Assembly (NCBI GenBank): GCA_045636125.1
Contig: JAZTWX010000026.1
Span: forward strand, 62,001-126,000
Length of the DNA stretch: 64,000 nucleotides
Direction of reading: 5' to 3'
Origin: HGM04593 sp045636125
Lineage (GTDB): Bacteria > Bacteroidota > Bacteroidia > Bacteroidales > Bacteroidaceae
Each line of letters starts with the position of its first letter. The first letter of the stretch is position 1. The translations under genes were made by a program, and so were the position numbers. Below the pieces are notes generated by a model, which saw nothing but the letters and a program-made list of their open reading frames with translations, searched no databases and was not told the DNA's origin. Below, one piece after another: positions 8,595 through 16,686 of this stretch.

Positions 8595-10820
8595 ATGAAC
8601 AAGAAAATTTTTCTTTTAGGCATTTTGCTTATAGCCGCATTATGCACAGTACAGGCCGGTTATTGGTCGCAGAATCCCCGGTACAAAAAGATTTTGTGGG
8701 CACCCGGCGAGGTGGAGTGCAATGTTCCCGCTCAGTGGAGCGTGGTTGCTGCCAACAAATATATGGACGGCTACATAGGTGAGGCCATCAAGCTTGCTAA
8801 GCCCGAGATTGCCCCCAAACAGAAGTTCAAGGTTACTCTTGGTGTGAAGGGCGACAAGGAGGTGAGAAAATACAAGAAATTCATCCCCAACCAGGCCGAG
8901 GGTTACTATCTCAAAGTATCGCAGGACGGTGTGGTTGTTGCAGGTAGCGACGAGCGCGGTCTCTTCTATGGTATACAGTCGCTCATACGCGAAATGGAGG
9001 GCGGAACATACCAGGAGGTTGCCGTTGCCGACTGGCCCGATGTTCCCTTCCGTGGAACGGTGGAGGGTTTCTACGGCACACCCTGGAGCCACGAGGCACG
9101 TTTGAGCCAGCTCGATTTTTATGGCAAGAACAAGATGAACGTGTACATTTACGGCCCCAAGGACGACCCCTGGCACCGCGACAAATGGCGCGTTCCCTAC
9201 CCCGAGGCTGAGGCTAAACGCATTGCCGAGCTTGTGGAGGTTGCAAAGAAGAATTACGTTAACTTCTACTGGGCCATTCACCCGGGCGTTGACATAAAAT
9301 GGACACCCGAGGACCGCGACGCTCTTGTTGCAAAGCTCGAAAAGATGTACGACCTTGGCGTGCGCGCCTTTGCAGTGTTCTTCGATGATATTTGGGGCGA
9401 GGGCACAAAAGCCGACAAACAGGCCGAGCTCCTCAACTATGTCGACGACAATTTCATTCAGAAGAAAAAGGATGTTGCCCCCCTCATTATGTGCCCCACC
9501 GAGTACAACCGTGGCTGGGCAAACGAAGAAAAGGGCTACCTGCGCACTCTCGGCTCTACTATGAACCAGGGCATAGAGATTATGTGGACCGGCAACTCGG
9601 TTGTAGCCTGCATAGACAAGGCCACAATGGAGTGGATTAACGAGCGCATACAGCGCAAAGCCTACATCTGGCTCAACTTCCCCGTGAACGACTTTGTGCG
9701 CGACCATATGCTTATGGGCCCCCTCTACGGCAACGGCAAGGACATCGCGCCCCTTGTATCGGGCTTTGTGAGCAACCCTATGGAGTATGCCGAGACATCA
9801 AAGATTTCTCTCTACGGCATTGCCGACTACTGTTGGAATATGGACGCTTACGAATTTGAGCAGAACTGGGAGAAGAGCCTCCGCAGAATATTGCCCGGCA
9901 ACTACAAGGCTCTCGAGACTTTTGCACTTTACAACAAGGACCTCGGCCCCAACGGACACGGATTCCGCCGCGAGGAGGGTGAGGAGCTCAAACCCACTGC
10001 CGATGCTGCCATTAATGGCGACAAGGAGGCTGTGGCTGCTCTTGCACAGAAATGCCAGGAGCTGAACCTCGCTTGCGACCTCTTGCTCACCGACGAGAGC
10101 AACCCCCAGCTCATACACGAGTTGCGACCCTGGTTGTTGCAGGGCAAACTGCTTGCCGAGTATGGAAACACTGTGTGCAAAATGAAAGAGGTTGCAGAGA
10201 AGAAAACAAAAGAGTATTCTTTCCTCAACTTCGAAAACCTCTACGCACAGGCACGCTCAATCAAGAAGCAGATGTACGACAACGAGAACAACAAAGCAAT
10301 GCTCCACCCCTACCAGACAGGTACAAAGCTGGGTACAAAGGTATTGTTGCCCACACTCAACACACTCTTCACACAAGCTACCGACGCATACAACAGCATT
10401 AACGGCACAGAGTTCGACTCTTCGGCCGACTACAACCCCTTCAAGGTGAAATCGACCGTGAAACAGCTTGCACTGTTGCCCGTGAGCGTTCGTGGCAGCG
10501 ATGTGACCGTAGCTTCGGCATTGGAGGTTATCAACTGGCAGGACGGTGGCGAGTTTATTGTTGAGAGCGACCGCCCCATCACATTCCAGGGTATGGACTT
10601 CAACTTCGGCATAAACGGCGTTGCAAAGAACTTCAAACTAGAATTGAAGGTTGGCGACAACTGGCGCGAGGTATCGCTCCTACACTATTCCGAGAACGAC
10701 CCCGTTATACACACAGGCAACGAGCTTGGCGGTATGACAGCAAGCGCACTGCGCATCACCAATATAAGCGGCAGCGAACAGCAGGTTTATTTCAAGAACT
10801 TCAAGTTCGTAAAGAGATAA
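8595..10820 (+). CDS. GH84 beta-N-acetylglucosaminidase (O-GlcNAcase/hyaluronidase type)
   Basis: 741-aa secreted or periplasmic glycosidase homologous to Bacteroides thetaiotaomicron BtGH84. Order: signal peptide (1-~21), N-terminal alpha/beta domain (~25-145), catalytic TIM barrel (~150-440) and helical plus beta C-terminal domains. The substrate-assisted catalytic pair is present as adjacent aspartates in 'VFFDDIWGEG' (D264-D265). The strand-one signature 'GTVEGFYGTPWS' and the 'YGPKDDPWHR' loop are also family-specific. The enzyme removes terminal beta-linked GlcNAc, for example from mucin glycans. It is the last gene of the DASS-porin-GH84 operon, followed by a strong terminator. Confidence 0.95.
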   Translation: MNKKIFLLGILLIAALCTVQAGYWSQNPRYKKILWAPGEVECNVPAQWSVVAANKYMDGYIGEAIKLAKPEIAPKQKFKVTLGVKGDKEVRKYKKFIPNQAEGYYLKVSQDGVVVAGSDERGLFYGIQSLIREMEGGTYQEVAVADWPDVPFRGTVEGFYGTPWSHEARLSQLDFYGKNKMNVYIYGPKDDPWHRDKWRVPYPEAEAKRIAELVEVAKKNYVNFYWAIHPGVDIKWTPEDRDALVAKLEKMYDLGVRAFAVFFDDIWGEGTKADKQAELLNYVDDNFIQKKKDVAPLIMCPTEYNRGWANEEKGYLRTLGSTMNQGIEIMWTGNSVVACIDKATMEWINERIQRKAYIWLNFPVNDFVRDHMLMGPLYGNGKDIAPLVSGFVSNPMEYAETSKISLYGIADYCWNMDAYEFEQNWEKSLRRILPGNYKALETFALYNKDLGPNGHGFRREEGEELKPTADAAINGDKEAVAALAQKCQELNLACDLLLTDESNPQLIHELRPWLLQGKLLAEYGNTVCKMKEVAEKKTKEYSFLNFENLYAQARSIKKQMYDNENNKAMLHPYQTGTKLGTKVLLPTLNTLFTQATDAYNSINGTEFDSSADYNPFKVKSTVKQLALLPVSVRGSDVTVASALEVINWQDGGEFIVESDRPITFQGMDFNFGINGVAKNFKLELKVGDNWREVSLLHYSENDPVIHTGNELGGMTASALRITNISGSEQQVYFKNFKFVKR

Positions 10821-10861
10821 CTTCTCGCACACACCAACAACGAAAAACGCCGGGTAATACT
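10814..10861 (+). repeat. 48-bp direct repeat, copy A (GH84 3' end and terminator left arm)
   Basis: This segment starts in the last codons of GH84 and runs to the end of the terminator loop. It recurs at 11677-11724 with three mismatches. The two copies bracket the 11011-11655 gene. Confidence 0.85.
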
Positions 10862-10873
10862 CGGCGTTTTTTT
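10843..10873 (+). terminator. Rho-independent terminator of the DASS-porin-GH84 operon
   Basis: AAAAACGCCG (10843-10852) pairs with CGGCGTTTTT (10862-10871) around a 9-nt loop, and the T-run continues to 10873. It lies 22 nt after the GH84 stop. Confidence 0.9.
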
Positions 10874-10901
10874 GTTTGCAGAAATTAGTATTTTAACAAC
10901 C

Positions 10902-10929
10902 TTGTCGCTATATTCGCGATATACTTTTG
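10902..10929 (+). promoter_or_regulatory. Candidate promoter of the 11011 gene
   Basis: TACTTTTG at 10922-10929 matches TAnnTTTG, with TTG at 10902-10904 (17-nt spacer, slightly short). The bases just after it (TTTGTGGAA...ATTTAC) reappear upstream of the paralogue at 43752, so the regulatory region seems to have been duplicated with the gene. Confidence 0.5.
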
Positions 10930-11010
10930 TGGAAATATAAATATTTACAAAATGGAATTAAAATAAACATCGGCACACATTTTGATGATTTATATAGATA
11001 ACCAACGACT

Positions 11011-11655
11011 ATGAAACGACTAATTTCCGCCGCACTGCTATTCACAGCCCTCACAGTAACCACCACAGCGCAATATATCCCTGTTGACACGACAAAAATA
11101 AAAAAGGCATATAGTGCGCTCGAAAAAGAGCCACAAAACCCACAATTCCAATTGGAGTTTTTCAATGCCTTCCCTGCTTGCTGGGACGATTTTATTTCTA
11201 CATATAAATTCTATAACAAGGAAGGGTATGATTTATCAATGTACGACAGCGCTCCGGAACACATAGAAGCCCTAGGCAATTGTACCACCATTAACGACAC
11301 TATTTTCTGCAACAGACTTATTTCCCTGTCTGTCGGAGCTTCGCTCGATGCCGACGCGCCCAACTATCTGCAAGGGTTACTACACCATACAATGTCACAA
11401 AAAAACGGTGTACTGTTACACTGTCTATCACAGATAGAAAAAGGACACCAAATGCAGTTCTGGCAATTTTATTGGTCAAATATAGTAGATGGCAGAAGCG
11501 GAGAGCAAGAATTCAAGGTTCTTTACAATATCAACAAAGAGAAATATCCTTGTTTAATGAAAACAATGTCCATTGCATTTGAATATTTTAATATGGGAAT
11601 TCTTTTTATGGAAGATTTCAAGCGTACAATGAATTCCAAAAATCTTGAAGAATAG
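11011..11655 (+). CDS. Secreted protein of unrecognised family (paralogue of 43752 gene)
   Basis: 214 aa with a Sec signal peptide (MKRLISAALLFTALTVTTTA, cleavage near AQ-21) and no lipobox, so periplasmic or exported. I do not recognise the family. It shares blocks with the 231-aa product at 43752: 'Y(I/F)PVDT' just after the signal, 'KAY' soon after, a central 'INDTI(F/L)C', and 'KGHQM(Q/E)FWQF' followed by 'WS' near residue 150. The mature part looks helical and rich in aromatics. The DNA is AT-richer than its neighbours and lies between two copies of a 48-bp repeat, beside an IS-like end; both suggest acquisition by transfer. No catalytic motif is evident. A helical interaction or immunity-type protein is one possibility, but that is a guess. 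Confidence 0.8.
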   Translation: MKRLISAALLFTALTVTTTAQYIPVDTTKIKKAYSALEKEPQNPQFQLEFFNAFPACWDDFISTYKFYNKEGYDLSMYDSAPEHIEALGNCTTINDTIFCNRLISLSVGASLDADAPNYLQGLLHHTMSQKNGVLLHCLSQIEKGHQMQFWQFYWSNIVDGRSGEQEFKVLYNINKEKYPCLMKTMSIAFEYFNMGILFMEDFKRTMNSKNLEE

Positions 11656-11676
11656 CTTTTACTTTCAGTTATGGAA

Positions 11677-11724
11677 GAGATAATTTCTCGCACACACCCC
11701 CAACGAAAAACGCCGGGTAATACT
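11677..11724 (+). repeat. 48-bp direct repeat, copy B (truncated terminator copy)
   Basis: Matches 10814-10861 at 45 of 48 positions, including the last GH84 bases and the left terminator arm. The right arm is missing: sequence identity stops exactly at the end of the loop, where a TGATCTGACCCC... IS-like end begins. Confidence 0.85.
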
Positions 11725-11747
11725 GATCTGACCCCAAAAAGTTGGAC
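11724..11747. mobile_element. IS-like terminal sequence (remnant)
   Basis: TGATCTGACCCCAAAAAG then TTGGAC resembles the terminal inverted repeats of IS3-family (IS150-group) elements, which commonly begin TGTACTG(A/C)CCCC and contain CAAAAAGTT.GAC. No transposase or second end is present nearby. It joins a broken terminator on the left to a truncated coding frame on the right, so it is best read as the scar of an insertion plus deletion. Confidence 0.5.
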
Positions 11748-11752
11748 GGATT

Positions 11753-11959
11753 AATAAAAGTATTATTGGTAAAGAGTTCGGTGATGCACACGAGTCAAGT
11801 CCCAATAATGACCCAAGAGAAAAAGCTATGGATTTATACAACAATGCCGTGGGGTATTATTTAGGTAACCAAGCAATTATAAATAATTGGAGCGAAAAAG
11901 AATTATTAAACTACATTATAAAAGCAGCAAACAATGGAAAACTACAAACCGGCCTGTAA
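11753..11959 (+). pseudogene. C-terminal remnant of a DUF6973-like protein
   Basis: The frame is open from just after the IS-like end to TAA at 11957 and encodes about 68 residues. It contains 'GKEFGDAHESS', 'KAMDLYNNAVGYYLG' and 'NNWSEKELLNYI', the pattern (D-A-H-E ... MDLxNNxVG) of the C-terminal half of DUF6973 proteins, often found at the ends of RHS-type or other secreted bacterial proteins. There is no start codon or N-terminal half: the gene was decapitated where the IS-like sequence lies. The last 26 nt overlap the lipoprotein gene in another frame, so the two were probably translationally coupled before the damage. The family assignment is from memory of the motif. Confidence 0.6.
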
Positions 11960-12395
11960 AGTGTTTATCACTATATTTCTCGTAACTATCTTGTTTACAA
12001 GCTGTAACAGAGACACAATACATCTTGAGCAAGAAACAGAACTTGAACTATCATTAAAGCAGCAACAGACAGAGCAGGCTTTCACCATAGAAGAATATTG
12101 CAAGGGAGAGTATGACAGTCTATTTATAATGTCGCCGTACTATTATACCCGGAAGCAGGAATTCACAAGCCTTGTTATGCCTGAAAAATTAAGAAACGAG
12201 TGCGAGAGCGCTATATACAATGAATCTATTTCAACCATTCTTTTTATAAGCAACGGCAAGGTTCAAGGGCACGCTGTGGTTAAAAGAGTTGACGCCGATT
12301 TTGCGACAGATGACATTGAAGAAAACCATCTTTACCCCATTGAACAAAAATTCATAATGGACAAAGAGAGGAATGTGCACACGTATAAAGAATAG
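11934..12395 (+). CDS. Small lipoprotein, possible partner/immunity protein of the DUF6973-like remnant
   Basis: 153 aa. A hydrophobic signal (residues ~9-22) ends at the lipobox 'LFTSC' (Cys ~24), so the mature protein is a lipid-anchored, mostly charged domain of about 130 residues. I do not recognise the family. The start overlaps the truncated DUF6973-like frame by 26 nt, the arrangement seen for co-translated effector/immunity or two-component secreted pairs. AT-rich codon use sets it apart from the flanking core genes. With its upstream partner broken it may be an orphan. The start at 11934 is chosen because it gives the complete signal peptide. Confidence 0.72.
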   Translation: MENYKPACKVFITIFLVTILFTSCNRDTIHLEQETELELSLKQQQTEQAFTIEEYCKGEYDSLFIMSPYYYTRKQEFTSLVMPEKLRNECESAIYNESISTILFISNGKVQGHAVVKRVDADFATDDIEENHLYPIEQKFIMDKERNVHTYKE

Positions 12396-12442
12396 ATGCT
12401 CCGACGATTAAAAATGCCTTCCCCGGCTATTAACGTTCGTGG

Positions 12443-13387
12443 TCACTTGTGATTATGCCTGTACAATTGCCGTGTGTTCACCACATTGTGCCATATTGAG
12501 TAAAAACCGCCTGCAATTGCCGTAACAGGGGTTAAAAAGGTGTAGGCAAGCCATATTGCAAACACTGTGTTTTTCTGTCCAAGAGCCTGACCGCCCGTTA
12601 TTCTCTCGCCGTAACACGCACCCACCCTGCGCCCCAGAGCAAACTGCACAAGGCAGCAGATGAGCGACACAACGGCTATACCGGCCATAACAACAAGCGA
12701 AATATTGCTGTTGGCAATTGCGCGCGCGGTCATTGCAATGGCAAGGGCAAGCGCCACGAGCCACAAATAGAAAGGAAGGTTGCTACCGCGGGCCACTATA
12801 AAGCCGTGGATGCGGGGGAAGAGCTTGCGCAACAATTCGGCACAAAGCAACGGAAAGAGTAGCAAAGGGAACACTCTGCCCAAAATAGCATAGAACGACG
12901 AGAGGATGGAGCCCCCCTCTACCGGGTGCAAAAGGGCCAAAAAGGCCGGTGCAGCAACTGCCACCGACACGTTTATGAGCATTGTGTATGTGATGAGCGA
13001 GGCTGCACTACCGCCCAATTTTGCAGTAATTACAGCAGCAGCGGTTGCTGTGGGACACAGCAGGCAAAGCATTGCCGCTTCCAGGAGCACACACACGGCA
13101 GGCGATGGGTTCAGAAGAATTACTGCAAGGGAGATGAGCGCCATTGCCCCCACCTGAAAGGCTATGAGCAGAAAATGCCACAGACGCGGGCACAGCTCGT
13201 TGTAGCGCACCTTGCAGAAGGTTATAAAGAGCATTGAAAAGATGAGCAGCGGTTGCAAAACGGAAATTGCGCGCGCTGCCATTGCGTGCGTGCCGTCGAA
13301 CAGCGGGATATTCACATAGAGCAGATACATTGCAACGCCCGCAAGCATTGCTATGGGGAGCGACCAATCGCGCAAAAATTGTCTCAT
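12443..13387 (-). CDS. BASS-like (bile acid:sodium symporter superfamily) transporter
   Basis: 314-aa integral membrane protein with about ten hydrophobic segments. The sequence 'LLCPTATAAAVITAKLGG' in the middle and 'GQKNTVFAIWLAY' near the C-terminus correspond to the crossover-helix motifs of BASS/YfeH-type transporters (conserved Q-K/N-x). It is transcribed alone, converging on the lipoprotein gene. A TACCTTTG -7 element lies 18 nt upstream of the start. The substrate is unknown; homologues carry organic anions. Confidence 0.75.
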   Translation of the reverse strand: MRQFLRDWSLPIAMLAGVAMYLLYVNIPLFDGTHAMAARAISVLQPLLIFSMLFITFCKVRYNELCPRLWHFLLIAFQVGAMALISLAVILLNPSPAVCVLLEAAMLCLLCPTATAAAVITAKLGGSAASLITYTMLINVSVAVAAPAFLALLHPVEGGSILSSFYAILGRVFPLLLFPLLCAELLRKLFPRIHGFIVARGSNLPFYLWLVALALAIAMTARAIANSNISLVVMAGIAVVSLICCLVQFALGRRVGACYGERITGGQALGQKNTVFAIWLAYTFLTPVTAIAGGFYSIWHNVVNTRQLYRHNHK

Positions 13388-13405
13388 ATTCTTTTATTTT
13401 GGGCG

Positions 13406-13413
13406 CAAAGGTA
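13406..13413 (-). promoter_or_regulatory. -7 element for the BASS-like transporter
   Basis: Minus-strand TACCTTTG matches TAnnTTTG and is followed by GCGCCC. The transcript would start near 13399, about 12 nt before the ATG at 13387. No TTG is seen at the standard -33 spacing. Confidence 0.5.
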
Positions 13414-13446
13414 ACTATTAATTACAATATTGCGCGCGGGAAAGAG

Positions 13447-14961
13447 CTACAAATTGTTCCAGCAAGCAGGGAGAGCATCAACAATGTCGCTTGCAACAAG
13501 TGATGTTTCGCCCACTTTTGCAGCCGCAAGGTCGCCCGCAGCGCCGTGAAGATATACTCCCAGGCGCGCTGCGTCGGTTGCATTGTAACCGCGTGCCAGG
13601 AGAGCAAGCAGAATGCCGGTGAGCACATCGCCGCTGCCGCCGGTGGCCATCCCGGCGTTGCCGCTGCTGTTGAATGAGCAGCTGCCCTGCGGCGAAATAA
13701 CAGCCGTGTAGGCACCTTTAAGCACCACGCACACATTATACTCACGCGCAAATTCAATTGCCCGTTGCAGGCGGATGTAAGAAGAGGAGCACTCGCCTGC
13801 GAGCCTTGTAAATTCTCCAATGTGGGGAGTTATTATGCTACCCTGCGGAATTTCTTTGAGAACCTCCCTGTTGCGCGCAAGGATATTGAGCGCGTCGGCA
13901 TCTATCACCATAGGCACTTTGCAGCAGCGCACCATCTGCAACAGAGCCTCCTCGGTTGCCGGGTGCTGCGCAAGACCGGGCCCCACCGCAACAGCGGTAA
14001 AACGGTTCGTGTCGACAGCAGTTGAAATGTGAGTATCGCAAGCATCGGGCAGAGTCATTGCCTCGGGGACAGTTTCTTGCAGAATTATATTGTTGCACGC
14101 AGGAACAGCAACGGTGAGCAACCCCACGCCCGAGCGCAACGCTGCACGGGCCGAAAGGATGGATGCACCGGCCATTCCCCTGCTGCCCGCTACAAGCAAG
14201 GCACGCCCGAAATCGCCCTTGTGGGCGTGTTTGCGGCGCGGCCGGACAAGAGCGCTCACATCGGTGGGAGAAATTATGCTGTAAGGGCTCTCTTCAATGT
14301 CCATTGCCTCGCGGCTCAATGAAATATCGAGCACCTCAAAGCGCCCCACAAATTGCTCATTTTCGGCAAAAAGCATCGACAGTTTGGGAAATTGCAACGT
14401 GAGGGTAAGGCACGCACGCACAATATTCTGCGGGTTATTATTGCTGTTATCCTCGCCCATTAGCCCCGACGGTATATCTATTGCAACCACTTTGCAGCCG
14501 CTGTTATTAATAAACTGCACAACCGCGGCAAATATTCCACCCAACGGGCGGGAGAGCCCGCTGCCGAAAAGGCCGTCTACTATGGTTGTTCCCGGCTGCA
14601 ACTGCGGCGCACTGAACGAGGAGTCGACACACTGCAGTTTCAACGCGAAATTACCCGCAGCCATTGCCTGCAAGGAGTGGAGGTTGGCCTCGCAGTCGGG
14701 CGAGAGGCGGCCACCGGGAGCAACCAGCCACACACTTACACTGCGCCCCGCCACCGCAAGCATACGGGCAACGGCAAGCGCGTCGCCGCCGTTATTACCC
14801 GGCCCTGCAAAAATTGCAAAGGGGCCCTGCGGGCAATGCTCTTTCACCGTCACGGTAATTGCAGCCGCCGCACGCTCCATAAGAAGAAGCGATGAGATGG
14901 GCTCGTGTTCAATGGTATATGCATCTATGCGTTTGATGCTCGCAGTGGGAAATATTTTCAT
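13447..14961 (-). CDS. nnr: Bifunctional NAD(P)H-hydrate epimerase / ADP-dependent dehydratase
   Basis: 504 aa, the usual length for the fused bacterial YjeF protein. The N-terminal YjeF_N epimerase (~1-210) has 'GPGNNGGDALAVARML' and 'VVAIDIPSGL'. The C-terminal ribokinase-like dehydratase (~225-504) has 'KGDFGRALLVAGS' and the nucleotide/substrate loop 'ATGGSGDVLTG'. Together they convert damaged NADHX/NADPHX (R and S hydrates) back to NAD(P)H. It follows the aro operon terminator by about 40 nt, so it is probably transcribed separately. The start ATG at 14961 gives the standard 'MKIFPTASIKRIDAYT' N-terminus. Confidence 0.95.
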   Translation of the reverse strand: MKIFPTASIKRIDAYTIEHEPISSLLLMERAAAAITVTVKEHCPQGPFAIFAGPGNNGGDALAVARMLAVAGRSVSVWLVAPGGRLSPDCEANLHSLQAMAAGNFALKLQCVDSSFSAPQLQPGTTIVDGLFGSGLSRPLGGIFAAVVQFINNSGCKVVAIDIPSGLMGEDNSNNNPQNIVRACLTLTLQFPKLSMLFAENEQFVGRFEVLDISLSREAMDIEESPYSIISPTDVSALVRPRRKHAHKGDFGRALLVAGSRGMAGASILSARAALRSGVGLLTVAVPACNNIILQETVPEAMTLPDACDTHISTAVDTNRFTAVAVGPGLAQHPATEEALLQMVRCCKVPMVIDADALNILARNREVLKEIPQGSIITPHIGEFTRLAGECSSSYIRLQRAIEFAREYNVCVVLKGAYTAVISPQGSCSFNSSGNAGMATGGSGDVLTGILLALLARGYNATDAARLGVYLHGAAGDLAAAKVGETSLVASDIVDALPACWNNL

Positions 14962-14999
14962 AACCTACTATTTTGCCGTGAAGATACACTTTTTATGCT

Positions 15000-15042
15000 A
15001 AAAAACATCTACGGGCAACCATTAATGGCTGCCCGTAGATGT
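15000..15042 (-). terminator. Terminator of the aromatic amino-acid operon
   Basis: ACATCTACGGGCA (15005-15017) pairs perfectly with TGCCCGTAGATGT (15030-15042). On the minus strand the stem is followed by TTTTTT. It lies 8 nt after the aroQ stop. Confidence 0.9.
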
Positions 15043-15050
15043 AATGTTTT

Positions 15051-15479
15051 TCAAAGCAGGGAGGCGAGATATTCGAGCCCCTCTTTGTAGCCGTCGAAAC
15101 CCTTGCCGCAGATGGTCTTTTGTGCGTAAAGCGACACAAAGGAGAAGCGACGGAACTCTTCGCGCGTTGAAATATCGGTCAAATGAACCTCCACGGTGGG
15201 GAGGGCCACAGCCTTGAGTGCGTCGAGAATGGCAACGCTTGTGTGGGTGTAGGCCGCGGGATTTATGAGTATGCCGTCGAACACTCCGTAGGCTGCCTGT
15301 ATTGCGTCGACTATTGCACCCTCGTGATTCGACTGGAAAAGCTCCACCTCCACGCCCAGACGGGCTGCCTCGCTACGCACCAGCTGCTGCAAGGCCTCAA
15401 AGGTCTGCGCGCCATAGAGGGCGGGCTCGCGCAAGCCGAGCATATTGAGGTTAGGGCCGTTTATAACAAGTATTTTCAT
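15051..15479 (-). CDS. aroQ: Type II 3-dehydroquinate dehydratase
   Basis: 142-aa cytoplasmic enzyme that dehydrates 3-dehydroquinate to 3-dehydroshikimate in the shikimate pathway; type II enzymes form dodecamers. Diagnostic sequences are 'INGPNLNMLGLREPALYG' at the N-terminus (catalytic lid Arg and Tyr), 'NPAAYTHTSVAILDAL' and 'EVHLTDI'. A longer frame runs upstream to 15551, but the ATG at 15479 gives the canonical start and leaves an 8-nt gap to pheA. It is the last gene of the operon, ending at the terminator. Confidence 0.96.
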   Translation of the reverse strand: MKILVINGPNLNMLGLREPALYGAQTFEALQQLVRSEAARLGVEVELFQSNHEGAIVDAIQAAYGVFDGILINPAAYTHTSVAILDALKAVALPTVEVHLTDISTREEFRRFSFVSLYAQKTICGKGFDGYKEGLEYLASLL

Positions 15480-15487
15480 CGTTTGTA

Positions 15488-16630
15488 TTATATTATTTCG
15501 GCGTATGTACCGAAGTATTTGAACTGTTCGCCACACTCCTGCAGCTCGCACATTAACGAGAGGAATTCGGCACTGTAGACCGATGCCTCGATGTCGAAAT
15601 AGAAACGGTACTCGAACTCGCGCTCGGGAATCTGACGGCTTTCGAGTTTCAGCAGGTTGACGCCTGTTGCGTTGAAACGCGACATTATGCGGAAGAGTGC
15701 TCCGGGGCGGTTGGCAATGTTAATCATAACACTTGTGCGGTCGGCTCCCGAGTACATTTTGGGCTCTTTGGCAATGCAAATGAAACGTGTGTAGTTGTTG
15801 TCGCGGTTCTGAACCGACGACTGGATAACCTGCATCTGATAGAGCTCGGCGCAAAGGCGCGACGAGAGTGATGCCACGCTGCGGTCGCCCTTCTCGGCTA
15901 CCATACGGGCAGCCTCGGCTGTATTTTCAACTGCAATTACGCGCACATTTTTGAGTGTGGAAAGAAACTCGGAACACTGGCTGATGGCCTGCTGGTGCGA
16001 GTATATTTCGCGGACATCGGAGAGCTTTGCTCCCTGAACGCCCAAAAGCGCGTGATCGACCTTGAGACGCACACCGCGCACGATGCTCACGTTGTAGGCT
16101 GAAAGGAGGTCGTAGATAGCGTTCACCGAACCGGCCAAAGAGTTCTCAATGGGCAACACGCCATACTCACAAAGACCGCTGCTCACAGCCTTGAACACGC
16201 CCTCGAAGCCATTCATATACATAATTTCGGGAAGGTCGAAAAGGCGCTCCGAAGCGAGGTGGGCGTAAGAGCCCTCGCAGCCTGCACACGCAACCGAGGC
16301 GCGTTTGGGGAAGGGCTGGGGAGGAACCGCTGTAATGGCTTTAATCTTGTCGTAGAACTCGGTACCGGTGGCCAACATACGTGTTTCGAGCGACTCGCTC
16401 AGGTCGAAAATAGTGCGATAGAGAGTGCGGCCGTATCCCTCGTATTCGGGGCCCAAACGCTTCGAGACGTTCTGCAACACCGCTCTTGCACGCGAGGCGT
16501 GATATACGGGCAAATTGTTCTCTTTCTTGTACTTTGCAACCTCGCTCACAACCTGCATACGTTTCGCGAAAAGGTCGCACATGTTTGAATCTATTTCATC
16601 TATCTGCTTGCGCAATTCATCCAGATTCAT
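15488..16630 (-). CDS. pheA: Bifunctional chorismate mutase / prephenate dehydratase (P-protein)
   Basis: 380 aa in three parts: an AroQ-type chorismate mutase (~1-90, 'LDELRKQIDEIDSNMCDLFA'), prephenate dehydratase (~108-285, with the catalytic 'NNYTRF' motif) and a C-terminal ACT domain (~295-380, 'NRPGALFRIMSRF' and 'ESRQIP') for phenylalanine feedback. This E. coli-like fusion differs from Bacteroides species in which, as I recall, chorismate mutase is fused to the DAHP synthase. It catalyses chorismate to prephenate to phenylpyruvate. 56 nt separate it from aroA. Confidence 0.95.
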   Translation of the reverse strand: MNLDELRKQIDEIDSNMCDLFAKRMQVVSEVAKYKKENNLPVYHASRARAVLQNVSKRLGPEYEGYGRTLYRTIFDLSESLETRMLATGTEFYDKIKAITAVPPQPFPKRASVACAGCEGSYAHLASERLFDLPEIMYMNGFEGVFKAVSSGLCEYGVLPIENSLAGSVNAIYDLLSAYNVSIVRGVRLKVDHALLGVQGAKLSDVREIYSHQQAISQCSEFLSTLKNVRVIAVENTAEAARMVAEKGDRSVASLSSRLCAELYQMQVIQSSVQNRDNNYTRFICIAKEPKMYSGADRTSVMINIANRPGALFRIMSRFNATGVNLLKLESRQIPEREFEYRFYFDIEASVYSAEFLSLMCELQECGEQFKYFGTYAEII

Positions 16631-16686
16631 TGTATTATGGTTTTTAAGTTTTTTAGAATTCTGTTTTACTCTCTGCCTGATTTTAT

